A stretch of 64,000 nt of DNA from Kingdonia uniflora (lineage: Eukaryota; Streptophyta; Magnoliopsida; Ranunculales; Circaeasteraceae). Made by a program: the position numbers and the translations under genes. Each line of letters starts with the position of its first letter. Position 1 is the first letter of the stretch. This document shows, one piece after another, positions 25,249-36,041 of the stretch. The notes beneath the pieces were generated by a model, which saw nothing but the letters and a program-made list of their open reading frames with translations, was not told the DNA's origin and ran no database searches. The stretch is taken from the NCBI GenBank assembly GCA_014058105.1, contig JACGCM010001844.1:2356001-2420000 (forward strand). The letters run 5' to 3'.

Positions 25249-25573
25249 TGTAATAGCCTAATTTTGTATTTTGAACTTAGTCTTTGCACCCAGAAATATC
25301 AGAGTGTTCAGATGAATAATGAACGAATACTAACACAAAGTTTAGTGTGGAAAACCTTTGAATGGGTTAAAAACCACGACCGCTCTTAAGGATTTAGAAA
25401 GATAGATGTTATTGATAGTTGCTAGCTATTACGCAGGATGTTTTGAGTATTTTTGTATAGAACATTTGAGTCAGAATTTATCCATCCTTCATCTGGAATT
25501 CTCTGTTCCTATTTATAGGTATTATTTTATGACCGTTTGACGACCATTATTATTCTTAATGATGGACGTTACA
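25249..25573 (-). repeat. 5' LTR of element C (325 bp)
   Basis: On the minus strand TGTAACGTCC ... GGCTATTACA, bounded by the TA microsatellite on the upstream side and the PBS downstream. Contains a TATA box (CTATAAATAGG). The 3' LTR is not in the window. Confidence 0.85.
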
Positions 25574-25593
25574 ATATATATATATATATATAT
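25574..25593. repeat. TA dinucleotide microsatellite (right arm)
   Basis: AT/TA tract next to the LTR start of element C, one TA unit shorter than the mirror tract. It may include the target site of C. Confidence 0.9.
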
Positions 25594-26639
25594 ATTTGAT
25601 AGGCTTTGAACTGATTGTGTAACGGTATGATCTTGCTATCTTGTAATGGCTTTATTAATGGCGGAGTGCTTGTTGACTCGAATTGTTGATGTAGAGGTCG
25701 AAAATAACAAGTAGAACCCTACAGTTTCATAATGTGCCATAAATGTACCACGTGTATATTGATGAGGTTGAGTGAATGTATGATGGTCTAAGATGAAGCT
25801 TGAGTTTGAGATGTGGAATAAGCCACTACATATATGAAGATAATAATTCACATTTATGTAGTCAGTGAATAGATATTAAGATATAAATACCAAAAAAAAA
25901 GGTGAGTTTCATATTGCAACTTAAATGACAAAAGATCAATGTCTCTCATGATTTTGATATTCTCAATAATAACGATAAATTGATACGAAATGATCATTTC
26001 ACGAGATATGTGAACGTCTAGGAACCATTTCATGTGGATACAATCTACGACGATAGCAAAAAAGGTGTTACCGGACATCAATGTTACTAGTACCCGTGAC
26101 CTAGTTAGATATATATAACCCTTTTAAAACTCTCCCCATAAACCTTAGATTTATGGGTCAACTTAGGAGTCCAGTGGAGACACCCCCCCTAGTTGGGTTC
26201 CCACCTTGGGCCAGACCCAACTCCTAACACTATCCAAGTTAGATTTGAAATCTATCCTCAGAAAAATATGCACATAAAGATTATGGGAGGCTGATGGTGA
26301 CATACCATGAGATAGGTTGGTCATTACTGCCAAACCGATATCGCTCCTATAGATAGAACCCGTTCTGATATCATGAACATTTATGCGAGGGTGTTCTACC
26401 TGAATAGAAAAAAGGAGATGTAGAGAACCTAATATATGAGTAAGCCTCCAAGTAAACCAACTATAAACTCTACATATCAAAGTTATGTACAGATTATCTA
26501 GAAGAACTTGTTCAAGCTAAAAGCTTTGGCCTCAATGATCATTGGATCCTCAAGTCCTCTAATAACGTTCATCTCATAACGCCAAAAAATGGGAAATCCA
26601 TTTACCATGAGATTATATGTTCATATGAGGGGAAATAGT

Positions 26640-27240
26640 AACTACTGTTTTGAAAAATGATAAGGCTATACACTTGATTCTTTACTTCCTATGTTTAACT
26701 AATCTAGGAGGATCTAAATACCTTATATATTCTATGTCATTTCGGTGTGATATTTTCTCCTACGACCAGAAGACTTTTATCCTAGTTTGAGTAGGATTAG
26801 CTAACCTAATTCAAGTAGGGATTTTATTGTAATTCGAGTAGAACTACAGATTCACTCTATAAATAGGTCTTGTAACCCTAAAAGGGGCAATACCTTGGCA
26901 TTCTTTTGAGAATCAAGTATAAAACCTAGAGGAGTGTTTTCTTCTCAAAATCTCAAACTATTTTTTTTCGTTCTTTGATTATTTAATTAAATAGGTTGAA
27001 TCGAAAATCATATTTATAAAGAGAGCATACTCAAGAGTATGAGAGAGTGGCGAAGTTGTCATTAACCTTCTATTGTACTGCCCATAGATAATCCACTACG
27101 GATTGACAAAACCTACCAATGAATCAAATAACCCTAAAAAATGTCGCTAATGGCTACTTTGGCTACACTTAAAGGCTAAGACTGAGGTGATGGTTACACT
27201 TAGCTGATGGTTCTTCAATCCAATTGATATCATAGTTTTG
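26640..27240 (+). repeat. possible old Copia-type LTR and PBS remnant (mirror 16286-16886)
   Basis: A TATA-like CTATAAATAGGTCTTGTAACC lies near 26856, and ATTGATATCATAG near 27222 resembles the TGGTATCAGAG initiator-Met primer site of Copia elements. No protein-coding part follows. The borders are guesses, and it could be unrelated AT-rich DNA. Confidence 0.25.
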
Positions 27241-27258
27241 AGTATCCTTACGTAGAAT

Positions 27259-27800
27259 ATGTTGGGAAAAATCTATATGTTTTAGTTGATTTGAATGTTT
27301 AACTTGGTGCTTCTATTTAGTCCCACATTGGATAAGTAAAAATAGGATTTTCACCTTATTATGAGTTGCACACTACTATCATATGTAGCATGTGTAAGTA
27401 GGCGGTGTCCTCACACGTGGGTGAGGCAAGTGTGTGGAGACTTTCTATATGGGGACACTCATGGGCTTGCTTGCACGACCAGACCCATGTCTTACCTAGA
27501 CTATTTATAAGTCTATGAATCGGCCTTAGGGCCATGAGATCATGGGAATTTCTAGTTTACACTAAGTCACTTTTCGTTTTTTATTTATTTTTGGGTTATT
27601 TATTCAGGAGTTGGTTACTCTCTCCAAGAGCTACAACTCTTCACAGAGGTGTATCTTGGGATACAACCCTGCCAACAGGTGTTTGGATAAGTCACATTCT
27701 CCTCTTTAAATAGCTCATTTTATGTATTATTTAAAACACAGAAAAAACCTGAATCTCTTTTATTTTTGTTGCTTCCTTCCAGAGAGTAATATTACAAATA
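27259..27800 (+). repeat. possible solo LTR or MITE-like remnant (mirror 15726-16267)
   Basis: Starts TGTTGGGAAAAATC and includes TAGTCCCACATTGGATAAG, a phrase common near the start of plant LTRs. No clear right end or target duplication found. Nothing coding. Confidence 0.3.
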
Positions 27801-29160
27801 GTTTGATAGGCGTATCGGCTTGAGTGCTTTAAGTCTATACGATTCGATCGTTGTATCTTAGGGGATATGCGCCATTAACTGTAAAGTACCATACACAGGG
27901 TTAATCTGTCTTAAGAAAATTACAGTGACTGTAAACCTCGATCATTAGTTGTTTTTAATTTTCTTTTCGTTCATTTTTGTTTCATTTATGAATACATGTT
28001 CAACAGGAAGCCCATAAAGTTGCAAAAAAATTGTTAATGGATTAAGTTATTATCAAATATGCATCATTTTAATGGGGCCTAGATATCAAGTTTGTTTGTT
28101 TTTTATAGGTTATATAGGCAATTCTCTCCTTTAGGTTCTTAAACCTAACTTCAACCTAGATAAATAAACAATCACCGAGCTCAACACAAGAAAAAAGTTA
28201 TGAGATCATGAGACCTCATGGTGATGGTAACCTTGTTATGCCAAGGCAAGTTGGAGGTGGGAAGTATATATGCTCAATGTGAGAAATACTTCTTTGCAAG
28301 TACGTATTGAAGAGTAGCTCTTGTACAAGGTTTATGGTCTTGCTATTGATTGTGTGGACAATCATGGTGATAGTAGCCATCACCATAAAGAGGATTCATA
28401 TGTGGTTGCTCTACTAGGATTAAATTTTTATATTATTATATCCAAGAGAACCCGTCGTCTTCTGTCAATTAGAAGAAAAAGGAGCTTATTGAGCTTGTAG
28501 TATTTTGAGTTCTCTCTCTTATCTTTGCAGCAATCATCTATTGTGTAGTAAAACTAGTTTTATCCTACTTATGTCATATATGGTTTAAGAACTACAATGC
28601 AGTTTTGGTTCATAAATTATATTGGTGTACTAAGCCATTTACCTGTCTTTCTCATTCTTCAAGATGATCGTAATTTCCATCCCTCTGGAGGAAACTTTAA
28701 ATGTAGCAGACCTATATTTAGACCCTTATTTTTATTAAAAGATCTGAATATGAAAAAATAATAAAAATTTAAATGATAGGCTTGTCTTACAGTGTTTGGT
28801 TACACATTATATTTCTCGGCATAACCCTATCCCTATATACCATCCTATGTCAGTGTAACTCTGTTGCATACAGTCGTTATTTAGTTTTCCATCTTGACCC
28901 ACGAGTCAGTTTACTTAAATCTGTGTATAGTCTACACTAAAGAAAAATAAGCCATACAATGAAACTTGCAATTGTACACGTTCGATTTTTCTATCACGCG
29001 TGACGAGGAGGGATGTGCGTTTCTGGTTAAAACCATGAATAGTGAAATTTGTGTAGACCGTCAGATTAATTAGGCCAAAAAGTTTCCTGGATGAAACAAT
29101 TGTCATGTTTACCCTTTATTTCTTTCGATCCCTTAGTAGTCTTCTTTGTAATTTGAGAAA
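27801..29160. other. non-coding part of the right arm
   Basis: AT-rich sequence without a recognisable gene, mirror of 14366-15725. Contains short inverted phrases around 28217-28390 (CCTCATGGTGATGG ... CCATCACCATAAAG). Confidence 0.5.
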
Positions 29161-29164
29161 AGTA

Positions 29165-29810
29165 CTCTGACGGCGATTTTAGAAGTGGTTGCATCACAAG
29201 ATCATTGAATATGGCACATATTCTTTGGGGTGCTTGGTTCTAACAACGACGTGAATGTCTTGCATCTAAGGTAGCTTTTCAACAACTTGTCTAATAGAGT
29301 TGCGCCGCCATGCAATTACAATATAGGCACGGTTCCGCACACTATGGGGTATTATTCAGTGGATGAAGTCTATCTAAAATGACAAATAATTGTTTAAACC
29401 ATAACAAATCTATCCAACGATGCCGAAAGATATTTTGCAAAGATGTAAGAAGCATGCCAGAAAGACGTAGAGCGTTCTTTTTGGGTATTATAAGTTAGGA
29501 TCAAAATATTGGCGCACGGTACGCGATTTTAGAATCCTAGTGATCAAACAAATGTTATGTACGCATGTATAATCATGGACAACATGATCGTCGAAGATGA
29601 ACGTCATACTTACATTTAACAAGTGGATATTGATCCTGAGTTTAAAAAAACCGTGAATACTTGGAAGGAGACATTAATTCTAAGACACGTGATCAACACT
29701 ATGGTACAGTACATCGAGAAGATTCATGAAATTAGAAATGAAGGTGCTCATTTCTAATTACGAAATGAACTTGTCGCGCATTTGTGGAATAAAAAAGGGG
29801 CAGAGTAATA
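29165..29810 (+). pseudogene. PIF/Harbinger transposase fragment (DDE domain)
   Basis: Cut-and-paste transposase remnant. Readable in shifting frames: TLTAILEVVASQDH, IWHIFFGVLGSNNDVNVL (containing the conserved SNNDINVL-type Asp), MGYYSVDEVYLK (usual GYYLADGIYP), DAERYFAKM, ACQKDVERSFWVL (usual CRKDVERAFGVL), YNHGQHDRRR and a C-terminal RNELVAHLWNKKGxE. The N-terminal half with the first catalytic Asp is missing. At least five stops. The giant inverted repeat ends inside this gene at 29402, and the similarity continues past it undisturbed. Confidence 0.8.
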
Positions 29811-29959
29811 TATTTTGTTTTGAAGTTTGTAGTTTTATGTTGAAGTTGTAATATATTTTCTCTACTTGATTGAAGTATGTTTTGCAAAATACTTATGATT
29901 GATAACAATTTTATTCAAATAATGAAATGACATAGAACTTAAGAGTAACTATTAATGTT

Positions 29960-31552
29960 AAGGATTACAGAAATCTTCATCACTTGAAAAGTCATCATCA
30001 TTTGGACACTGTTCCTTCAGCTTCTTCGAATAAAGTTTTATTTGTTTCTTCATCCAACGCCTTTATGCCGATAGTAGGTTTGTTGGGTCTGTTGTCATCA
30101 CCTTAACCAAATGCACTTCTTCGATGGCTTTATTTCCAGTTAGCTCCGCTTCATGCTACCTTTGAATCTCTGCCTCTCTAACCAACTTTTGTTCCTCTCG
30201 TACTCTAGCTCTAGCTTCCTTTTTCTTTTTCTTCTGCTCGCCTCTCACATTTCATGTCGTCATCATGTTTGTCATCATCTCAAATATCTTTTTCCCTTAA
30301 AAACTTTTACTCGACTTTGCCACTTATTTTGCCTTATATTTTTTTTTACCGTCCGATAGTACTTTCCCACAAACATATAGTGGCACATTCATGTTGGTAG
30401 AATCATCCGAAATTATGATATTTGGTGTGCCAGAAGTAGGTGTAGAGGGATCGGTGCTGAAAGTACCCGGGCTATCATTAAAACTTGATTTCTTAACGAC
30501 ATTGCGGCCGGGTTCCCCGATGTTCTTAATTCGTGACCATTTTGAGCAATGCTCTAAAACTTTGTAAGCCGCCCCAAATGTAAATTGGTTTTTTTTTTTA
30601 ATATATTTTTAAATGACTCGTATGCCATACAATTATAAAAATCAAGTTTCAAATTCTAATGAGTACAATTTACCTAACAAAATTACTGAAATGAGAAAAA
30701 AAATTACTTACGAAGTTGCCCATTCCAATACTAGTAAAATGTTAGCTTTCGAGGTCTTGAATGATGCCTCTAAAAATTGAACAATCCTTATTGAGTCGTC
30801 CCTTATATGTGCAATTGACACCATTGTATGATCGCCACATATATTGGTTATTATAGAAAGAGTTAAATTGGTCACACACCTTGAACAAAAATGTTGCTGC
30901 TTTTTGGTTATTCTTGGTAGCAAGGTTTTGAGACACTTGGGACCAAGCGCATGCGAGATTTACGAAGTCATTGGACGACCAAAATTTCAAGTTCTTGTAT
31001 CTTTCTTTGTCGTCATCAACTTTATCCTCAACCCAAATTATATCCTCAACTACAATAGGTGTCGGTGTCGTCTTTCTTTTAGGCTTTACCTTTTTGCGTG
31101 TATTACTTCTCGTGAGAACCGGATTAAGAATTGGAGAGATGATCGGAGAGATGACCGGAGATACAACCGGTATGTATTGAGGTTTAAATCATTTAAACCC
31201 CATGTACCTCTCATCAGGGTGGTACTCAAACTTCCACCGACAAAATCGACTTGAGATGAAAAATATGAATTTCCCGGTTAAGAGTACGAGCCCGTATGAG
31301 GATCAAATTGAGGATAATATCCTTGGTTTTGGTAATGTAGGTAAGGGAAGGTTTGAGATTGAAATTGATTGTCGTATGGCGGGAATAGTTGTCAAATAGG
31401 GTAATCACCATATTGGAAAGGGTTAGACATTTACAACGAATCATATGCACCGAATTGCATCAGAAATATGTTCCATTATTGTTTCGTAGTGGAAGATTAA
31501 GAGTGGTTTTGAGAATTAGATTGGGAGCTTGAGGATGACATGCTAGTTTTTC
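29960..31552 (-). pseudogene. Myb/trihelix-like second protein of a PIF/Harbinger element
   Basis: PIF elements encode a Myb-like DNA-binding helper beside the transposase. On the minus strand a start MSSSSSQSNSQNHS is at 31538, followed by a Gln/Tyr/Pro-rich region (YYPQFDPH, about 31290), a trihelix-type segment (WSSNDFVNLACAWSQVSQ and AATFLFKVCDQFNSFY, about 30985-30850), and a C-terminus with VKVMTTDPTNLLSA and DDDFSSDEDFCNP (about 30090-29965). Many frameshifts. It is oriented convergently to the transposase fragment, consistent with one decayed PIF element. Confidence 0.65.
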
Positions 31553-31607
31553 TTGTAAGCTAAGGAGGGAGGAGAGTGTTGAAGATGAATGACCTTTATA
31601 GATTAAA

Positions 31608-32190
31608 AAAAGCTAACCGTTGAGCTACTTAGTGAACAAGTTTCGACATGAATATAGCCGTTGAGCTACTTGGTGAACAAGTTTCTACATAAATATAGTC
31701 ATTGAGCTACTTGGTCAACAAGTTTCTATATAAATATAGCCGTTGAGCTACTTAGTCAACAAGTTTTTACATGAATATAGCCGTTGAGCTACTTGGTTAA
31801 CAAGTTTCCACATGAATATAGCCGTTGAGCTACTTGGTAAACAAGGTTCTAGATGAATATAGCCGTTGAGCTTTGGTCAACAAGTTTCTACATAAATATA
31901 GCCATTGAACTACTTAGTCAACAAGTTTTTACATGAATATAGTCGTTGAGATACTTGGTTAACAAGTTTCCTCATGAATATAGTCGTTGAACTACTTGGT
32001 GAACAAGGTTCTACATGAATATAGCCGTTAAGCTACTTGGTCTACAAGTTTCCACTTGAATATAGCGTTGAGCTACTTGGTGAACAAGTTTACACATTGT
32101 TATAGCCGTTGAGCTACTTATCAACAAATTTCCACATAAATATAGCCATTGAGTTACTTGGTCAACAAGTTTGCCAAGATAAAATATTGC
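31608..32190 (+). repeat. 41 bp tandem array, about 14 copies
   Basis: Unit approximately TAGCCGTTGAGCTACTTGG followed by TCAACAAGTTTCTACATGAATA, period 41 bases, with point changes and small indels between copies. Each unit can form a small stem (ACTTG ... CAAGT). A degenerate four-copy relative lies at 37705-37885 in the same orientation. Confidence 0.92.
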
Positions 32191-32339
32191 GTTGAGCACC
32201 AAATAAACCAAGTATAGAGAGGAGGTAATAAAACAGTTAAGTATCATAATAGTGGTCATAAAACAACATAGTATGGTTGAGGAAATGTCATTACGAAAGT
32301 TTACAAGGCAAAAAACTATGTATGGAGAAGGGAAGAAAT

Positions 32340-33035
32340 ACATTCCATACTTGGAGATTTTAAGTGCTTAAAGAAATTCCTCTTATAGAGGAGCTCATAA
32401 AAAACTAATGGAACTAATTTTTCAATAAAGGGAAGGTGTTTGAGGAAATACCTAAACGAAAGAGGAGAAAAAGAGAACTAAGTATGAAGCAATGCACACA
32501 TAATAGAGGGACACGGGAAGATGTTTGGGGAAATGCCTCAAAGAAACTTACCCAAAAAAAAGCTAAGTATGGAAAGGGAGGCATTTCTTCATAAAGTTGC
32601 AGGTTCTTGCCGCGCAATTTAGAATTGTGTGGCAACCTTGGGAAACACGTGGCTTAATCTAGTCTCTCTGTTAGCCCCGTAGTTCTGAACTGTGAGTTAG
32701 ACAAAGTGACCAAATTAAGCCACGTGTCTCTCAAGGTTGCCACCCAGTTCTGAATTGTGCGGCAAAAGCTTACAATTTTTGCCTTTGCTTCTCTTCTCCA
32801 TATACTTAGTATTTTCTTATGATTTTTCTTTGAGGTATTTCCTCAAATACCTAATGTGCCTTTTATTGTGTGTGCATCTCTTCATACTTAGTTTTATTTT
32901 ACTCCTCTTTCGTTTAGGTATTTCATCAAACACATTCCCTATATTACAATATTATCAAAATTAGTTATTTTATTAGCTCCTCTCTACGAGGAATTTCATT
33001 CAAACGCTTGAAAAAACCTAGTATTTGAGGCAAAC
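32340..33035. repeat. imperfect foldback centred near 32686
   Basis: The two sides mirror each other: the left side read on the minus strand and the right side on the plus strand give clearly related sequence (for example LLFRLGISSNTFP in both). Arms are roughly 300 bases each with considerable divergence. The centre holds three copies of the AGTTCTGAACT palindrome and two inverted ACGTGGCTTAATCT-like blocks. Reads best as the tails of two related TIR elements meeting tail to tail, or as a foldback transposon. Confidence 0.75.
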
Positions 33036-35577
33036 ACAAGTTAAAACATAATATATAATCAATTAAACATAGTTTAAACATAGGATATCAAAGTTCCACA
33101 TGAAAACATAACATAAACTCAATAATTTAAGCAAAACAAAATGTAAATGGTTTTATAGCCTAAGTAGGACGACCTCTCTTTGTCTGGCGGGCATGTCTGC
33201 TACATGCGAGACTCTCGTCATAGGTACATTAGACTTCTGGCTCTGTCAGGTAGTTAATAGACATATTAACAATTCTCTCTCCCGTGACTCGGATAATTTC
33301 TTATGACTGGTGTAGCTGTTCCTCTAACTCTTCTGTACGTTAAAAGTATTGCCTCGAATCTTCATATGTCGCATACCGTATTTCTTGGTTTTAATGCCAC
33401 AACACATCCACACTATACCTAGGTAGACACGGGTGTGGCACCTGGAGGGCCAGGATCGGTAGCCGTCTACGTTCTCTACTACTTCTTACCGTTTCCATGA
33501 ACCATCCCATATGCCCCACTTCCTCACTGTATGCCTCAACACCATAGTTTTGCACATGAGAAGGCGTGGATAAACTCAAAGTAGATGGCAGAGCAACATC
33601 AGGCCTCACTCGATCACGCCCGACCATCCATATATTTCCGACCCTCTTCATTAAACTACAACCGATCGTGGGATTTGGATGAGCCAAAAGCCAATATGTC
33701 ATATAATCTATGTCAGCAATAATATAATTATGCCCATCATAAAATTCCACCCCTTTTAGTCCTTGATAAAACTCACGATCATACTGCAAAAATTCCCTAA
33801 TCTCTTGTGGGGTGTCATAGGGAACAATATCATGCCCGGTATTCTGACGCATATACCGGTCTCCTAAATACCAAAGCGTATCATTCCCCTATGGGACTGA
33901 AACTAATGAAACCCATTTTTCACTAAGCTCATTAGCAACTATTACCCCTGGATTGATTATTTGTCTAGACCTCACCCATGGTTGCTAATCAATGTTGGTT
34001 TTGTCCTTCCATTCTATCATTTCCCTTTTTACAGCAAAAAAATAATGGATTTCAAACCTCGAACTAGCCCTTTAATCTCTTCACGCACCCATACAAGGAT
34101 AAACATGGTTGAAGTTGTTTACTTTCACCAGATACATTCCAACGCGACAATACTTAAAGAACTAGAACTTTAGCAGAGCATAGAAGCCTGTGATCGATCT
34201 CTTCCCCTTCCCACTCTTCAGAACTGAGACTTCATCTAGTCCCCGATAAAAAAACCACCATGATCGGAGTACCCCAGTCAAACCTCAACGCACCTTGAAT
34301 ATGGTGGTCTGTCAAAGCTGTAAGATAAATGGCCGGTAGAGATATGCTAGCATTTGAGAAAACGATATTACCCATCATATATGCAATAAATGCCCGCGTA
34401 TACACGATATCCATATCTTGGTTGTAACAATTGGTTTTAGGAATCAAAGCCTCTTTCCAAGTTTTCAAATAAGCTAGAGTGATGTTACTGCACCTGATGT
34501 CATTGGTTGTGATTCCGGGGAATATTGTTTGTGTATCATCAAACATTGAGTACTTATCATCGTACGGGAGTTCGAGACCCACCCCAAAACATAAGCCCGC
34601 TAGCATGACGAATTCTAATGGCATAACGCCATGTTTTCCGTAAGGAAAGTGAAAAGCATGGGTGAGAGGCCACCACCGTTCCACGAGAGCATGAATTAAG
34701 CGGTTATCCGAGTTTTCGGCCTTAATCTCCAAAAAATCTTTGAAATCCATATTGTCGACCAACCTCTTCAATATGGGATACCTGGCAATCCATTGGTACT
34801 ACTTTAATACTTTATCCAGTGATCCCTTACATTGTATGTCATCTCAGTTCGGCAAAAATAACACATTATCATAATAAATTTTTATTCAGGCATTTCGTCG
34901 AACATTTGACAAATAACTTTAATAACACATAAATTTTACACTAAAAACTTACCGGTAATTCTTTTCATCCAATGAAAATGTGGACCCAGCTGTCCGGGAG
35001 AATATCCACTCGGTGCAAATCCTCGAGGGTTGGGGCGGGATCATCTTCCGTGAGGTGTAACGGCCATATATTCGTTACCAATTCTTTCGCCCTTCATTTA
35101 ACTTCAGAGTTTGGCCTATGTCTTTTTTGGGGAATAACATGACTAGGCTCACCCGACATTGTTAATCTTTTGATAATGGCCATGAATTACTAGGGAAAAG
35201 GTAGGGGCTTAGAAACTTAGGAAATAAGTTGGGTTTGGGTGTTTAAACAAAAAGCAATACTTTGGCAATATAAGAAAAGGATTATGACAATTCGAAGGCA
35301 ATTCATACAGGCTCTTACCGTGTAGTTCTGTGGCACAGTTCAGAACTGCGTGGCATTAATTAAAATAATAATAATTATGTGGCTTAATCTGATTGGTTCT
35401 CCCTCCGTGCAGTTCTGAACTGCGCGTGTGGATTAAATATTTAGGATGTTGAGACGTGGCTTAATCTCGGATGTAGGTTGTGCCCCGTAGTTCAAAACTA
35501 CTTTGGGGTGGAGGTGGGTTGGATTGAATCCACCTAGCTTTTGTGCGAATTTACCCACCCTACTGATGAAGATGCTT
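32690..35577 (-). mobile_element. PMD-carrying TIR element, left copy
   Basis: On the minus strand it starts AGCATCTTCATCAGTAGGG at about 35577 and carries a PMD gene at 35159-33229. Its 5' end is a diverged inverted copy of the start of the right-hand element (GATCATCTACAACAC at 35581), and only TTA separates them. The 3' end is uncertain, merging with the foldback at 32.3-33.0 kb. Confidence 0.6.
33229..35159 (-). pseudogene. plant mobile domain (PMD, MAIN-like) protein, left copy
   Basis: PMD proteins are plant-specific, partly domesticated and partly carried by transposons; their molecular role in transposons is unknown. Exon 1 starts MSGEPSHVIPQKRHRPNSE at 35159. A plausible intron follows (donor GTAAGT near 34950; the acceptor is changed from CAG to CCG near 34855). 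The main exon has LKRLVDNMDFKDFLEI, NSDNRLIHALVERWWPLTHA, FHFPYGKHGVMPLEFVMLAG and LELPYDDKYSMF (34771-34560), the typical N-terminal PMD pattern. The downstream part includes YDTPQEIREF and FYDGHNYIIADIDYM (33852-33391). Stops at several places (34.2-33.9 kb). Likely end TAA at 33229. Confidence 0.75.
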
Positions 35578-35580
35578 TTA
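35578..35580. other. TTA shared by two head-to-head TIR elements
   Basis: The three bases between the inverted starts of the two PMD elements. TTA also follows the right end of the right-hand element at 38328-38330, as expected for the 3 bp TWA target duplication of PIF/Harbinger transposons. Confidence 0.5.
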
Positions 35581-36041
35581 GATCATCTACAACACTTGGA
35601 GGGTAAATTTGCCCAAATCCACCCCAAAAATTAATCCACCCCAAAAATTAATCTACCCCAATCCACCCCACGAAAGTTATGCCCAAAAATCAAGGTGGAT
35701 ATTAGTCACCGTAGTTCTGAACTATGGGACACAACCTATATCCCAGATTATGCCACGTCTCAAAATCCTAAACGTTCAATCCCCACGCGCAGTTCTGAAC
35801 TGCAGGACAAGGAGAACCAATCAGATTAAGCCACGTAAATTTTTTTTAATTAATGCCATACAGTTCATAACTGCGCTGTAAGGGCCTGCATGAAATTGCC
35901 TTTGAATTGCCACAATCCTTCACTCATATTGCTAAGTATTGCTATTACTTTTCTCTTAAACACCCAAACTCAACTTCTTTCTCAAGTTTCCCAATCCTCA
36001 TATTTTCATAGTAATTCAATCCCATTATCCATAGATTAACA

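Larger units (their letters stand above)
21783..29402 (-). repeat. right arm of giant inverted repeat (7620 bp), probably the original copy
   Basis: Mirror of 14124-21743. This arm is continuous with real sequence at both ends: inside with the spacer (pol of element C reads through), and outside with a PIF/Harbinger transposase whose similarity runs across 29402 without a break (from MGYYSVDEVYLK into the DAERYF and DVERSF motifs). The left arm lacks both continuities at its outer end. The right arm is therefore inferred to be the ancestral copy. Confidence 0.9.

Noticed and set aside
14124..29402. Palindrome as a sequencing artefact (foldback read with missed adapter)
   Set aside because: The spacer is genuine pol sequence of element C and not an adapter, and the outer left junction returns to the exact place in pol where the spacer leaves off. 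A chimeric read would not do this. Assembly error still cannot be fully excluded without reads.
31608..32190. CRISPR-like array
   Set aside because: Units are contiguous and diverge gradually, with no constant repeat and unique spacers; the setting is a plant genome. It is a tandem minisatellite.
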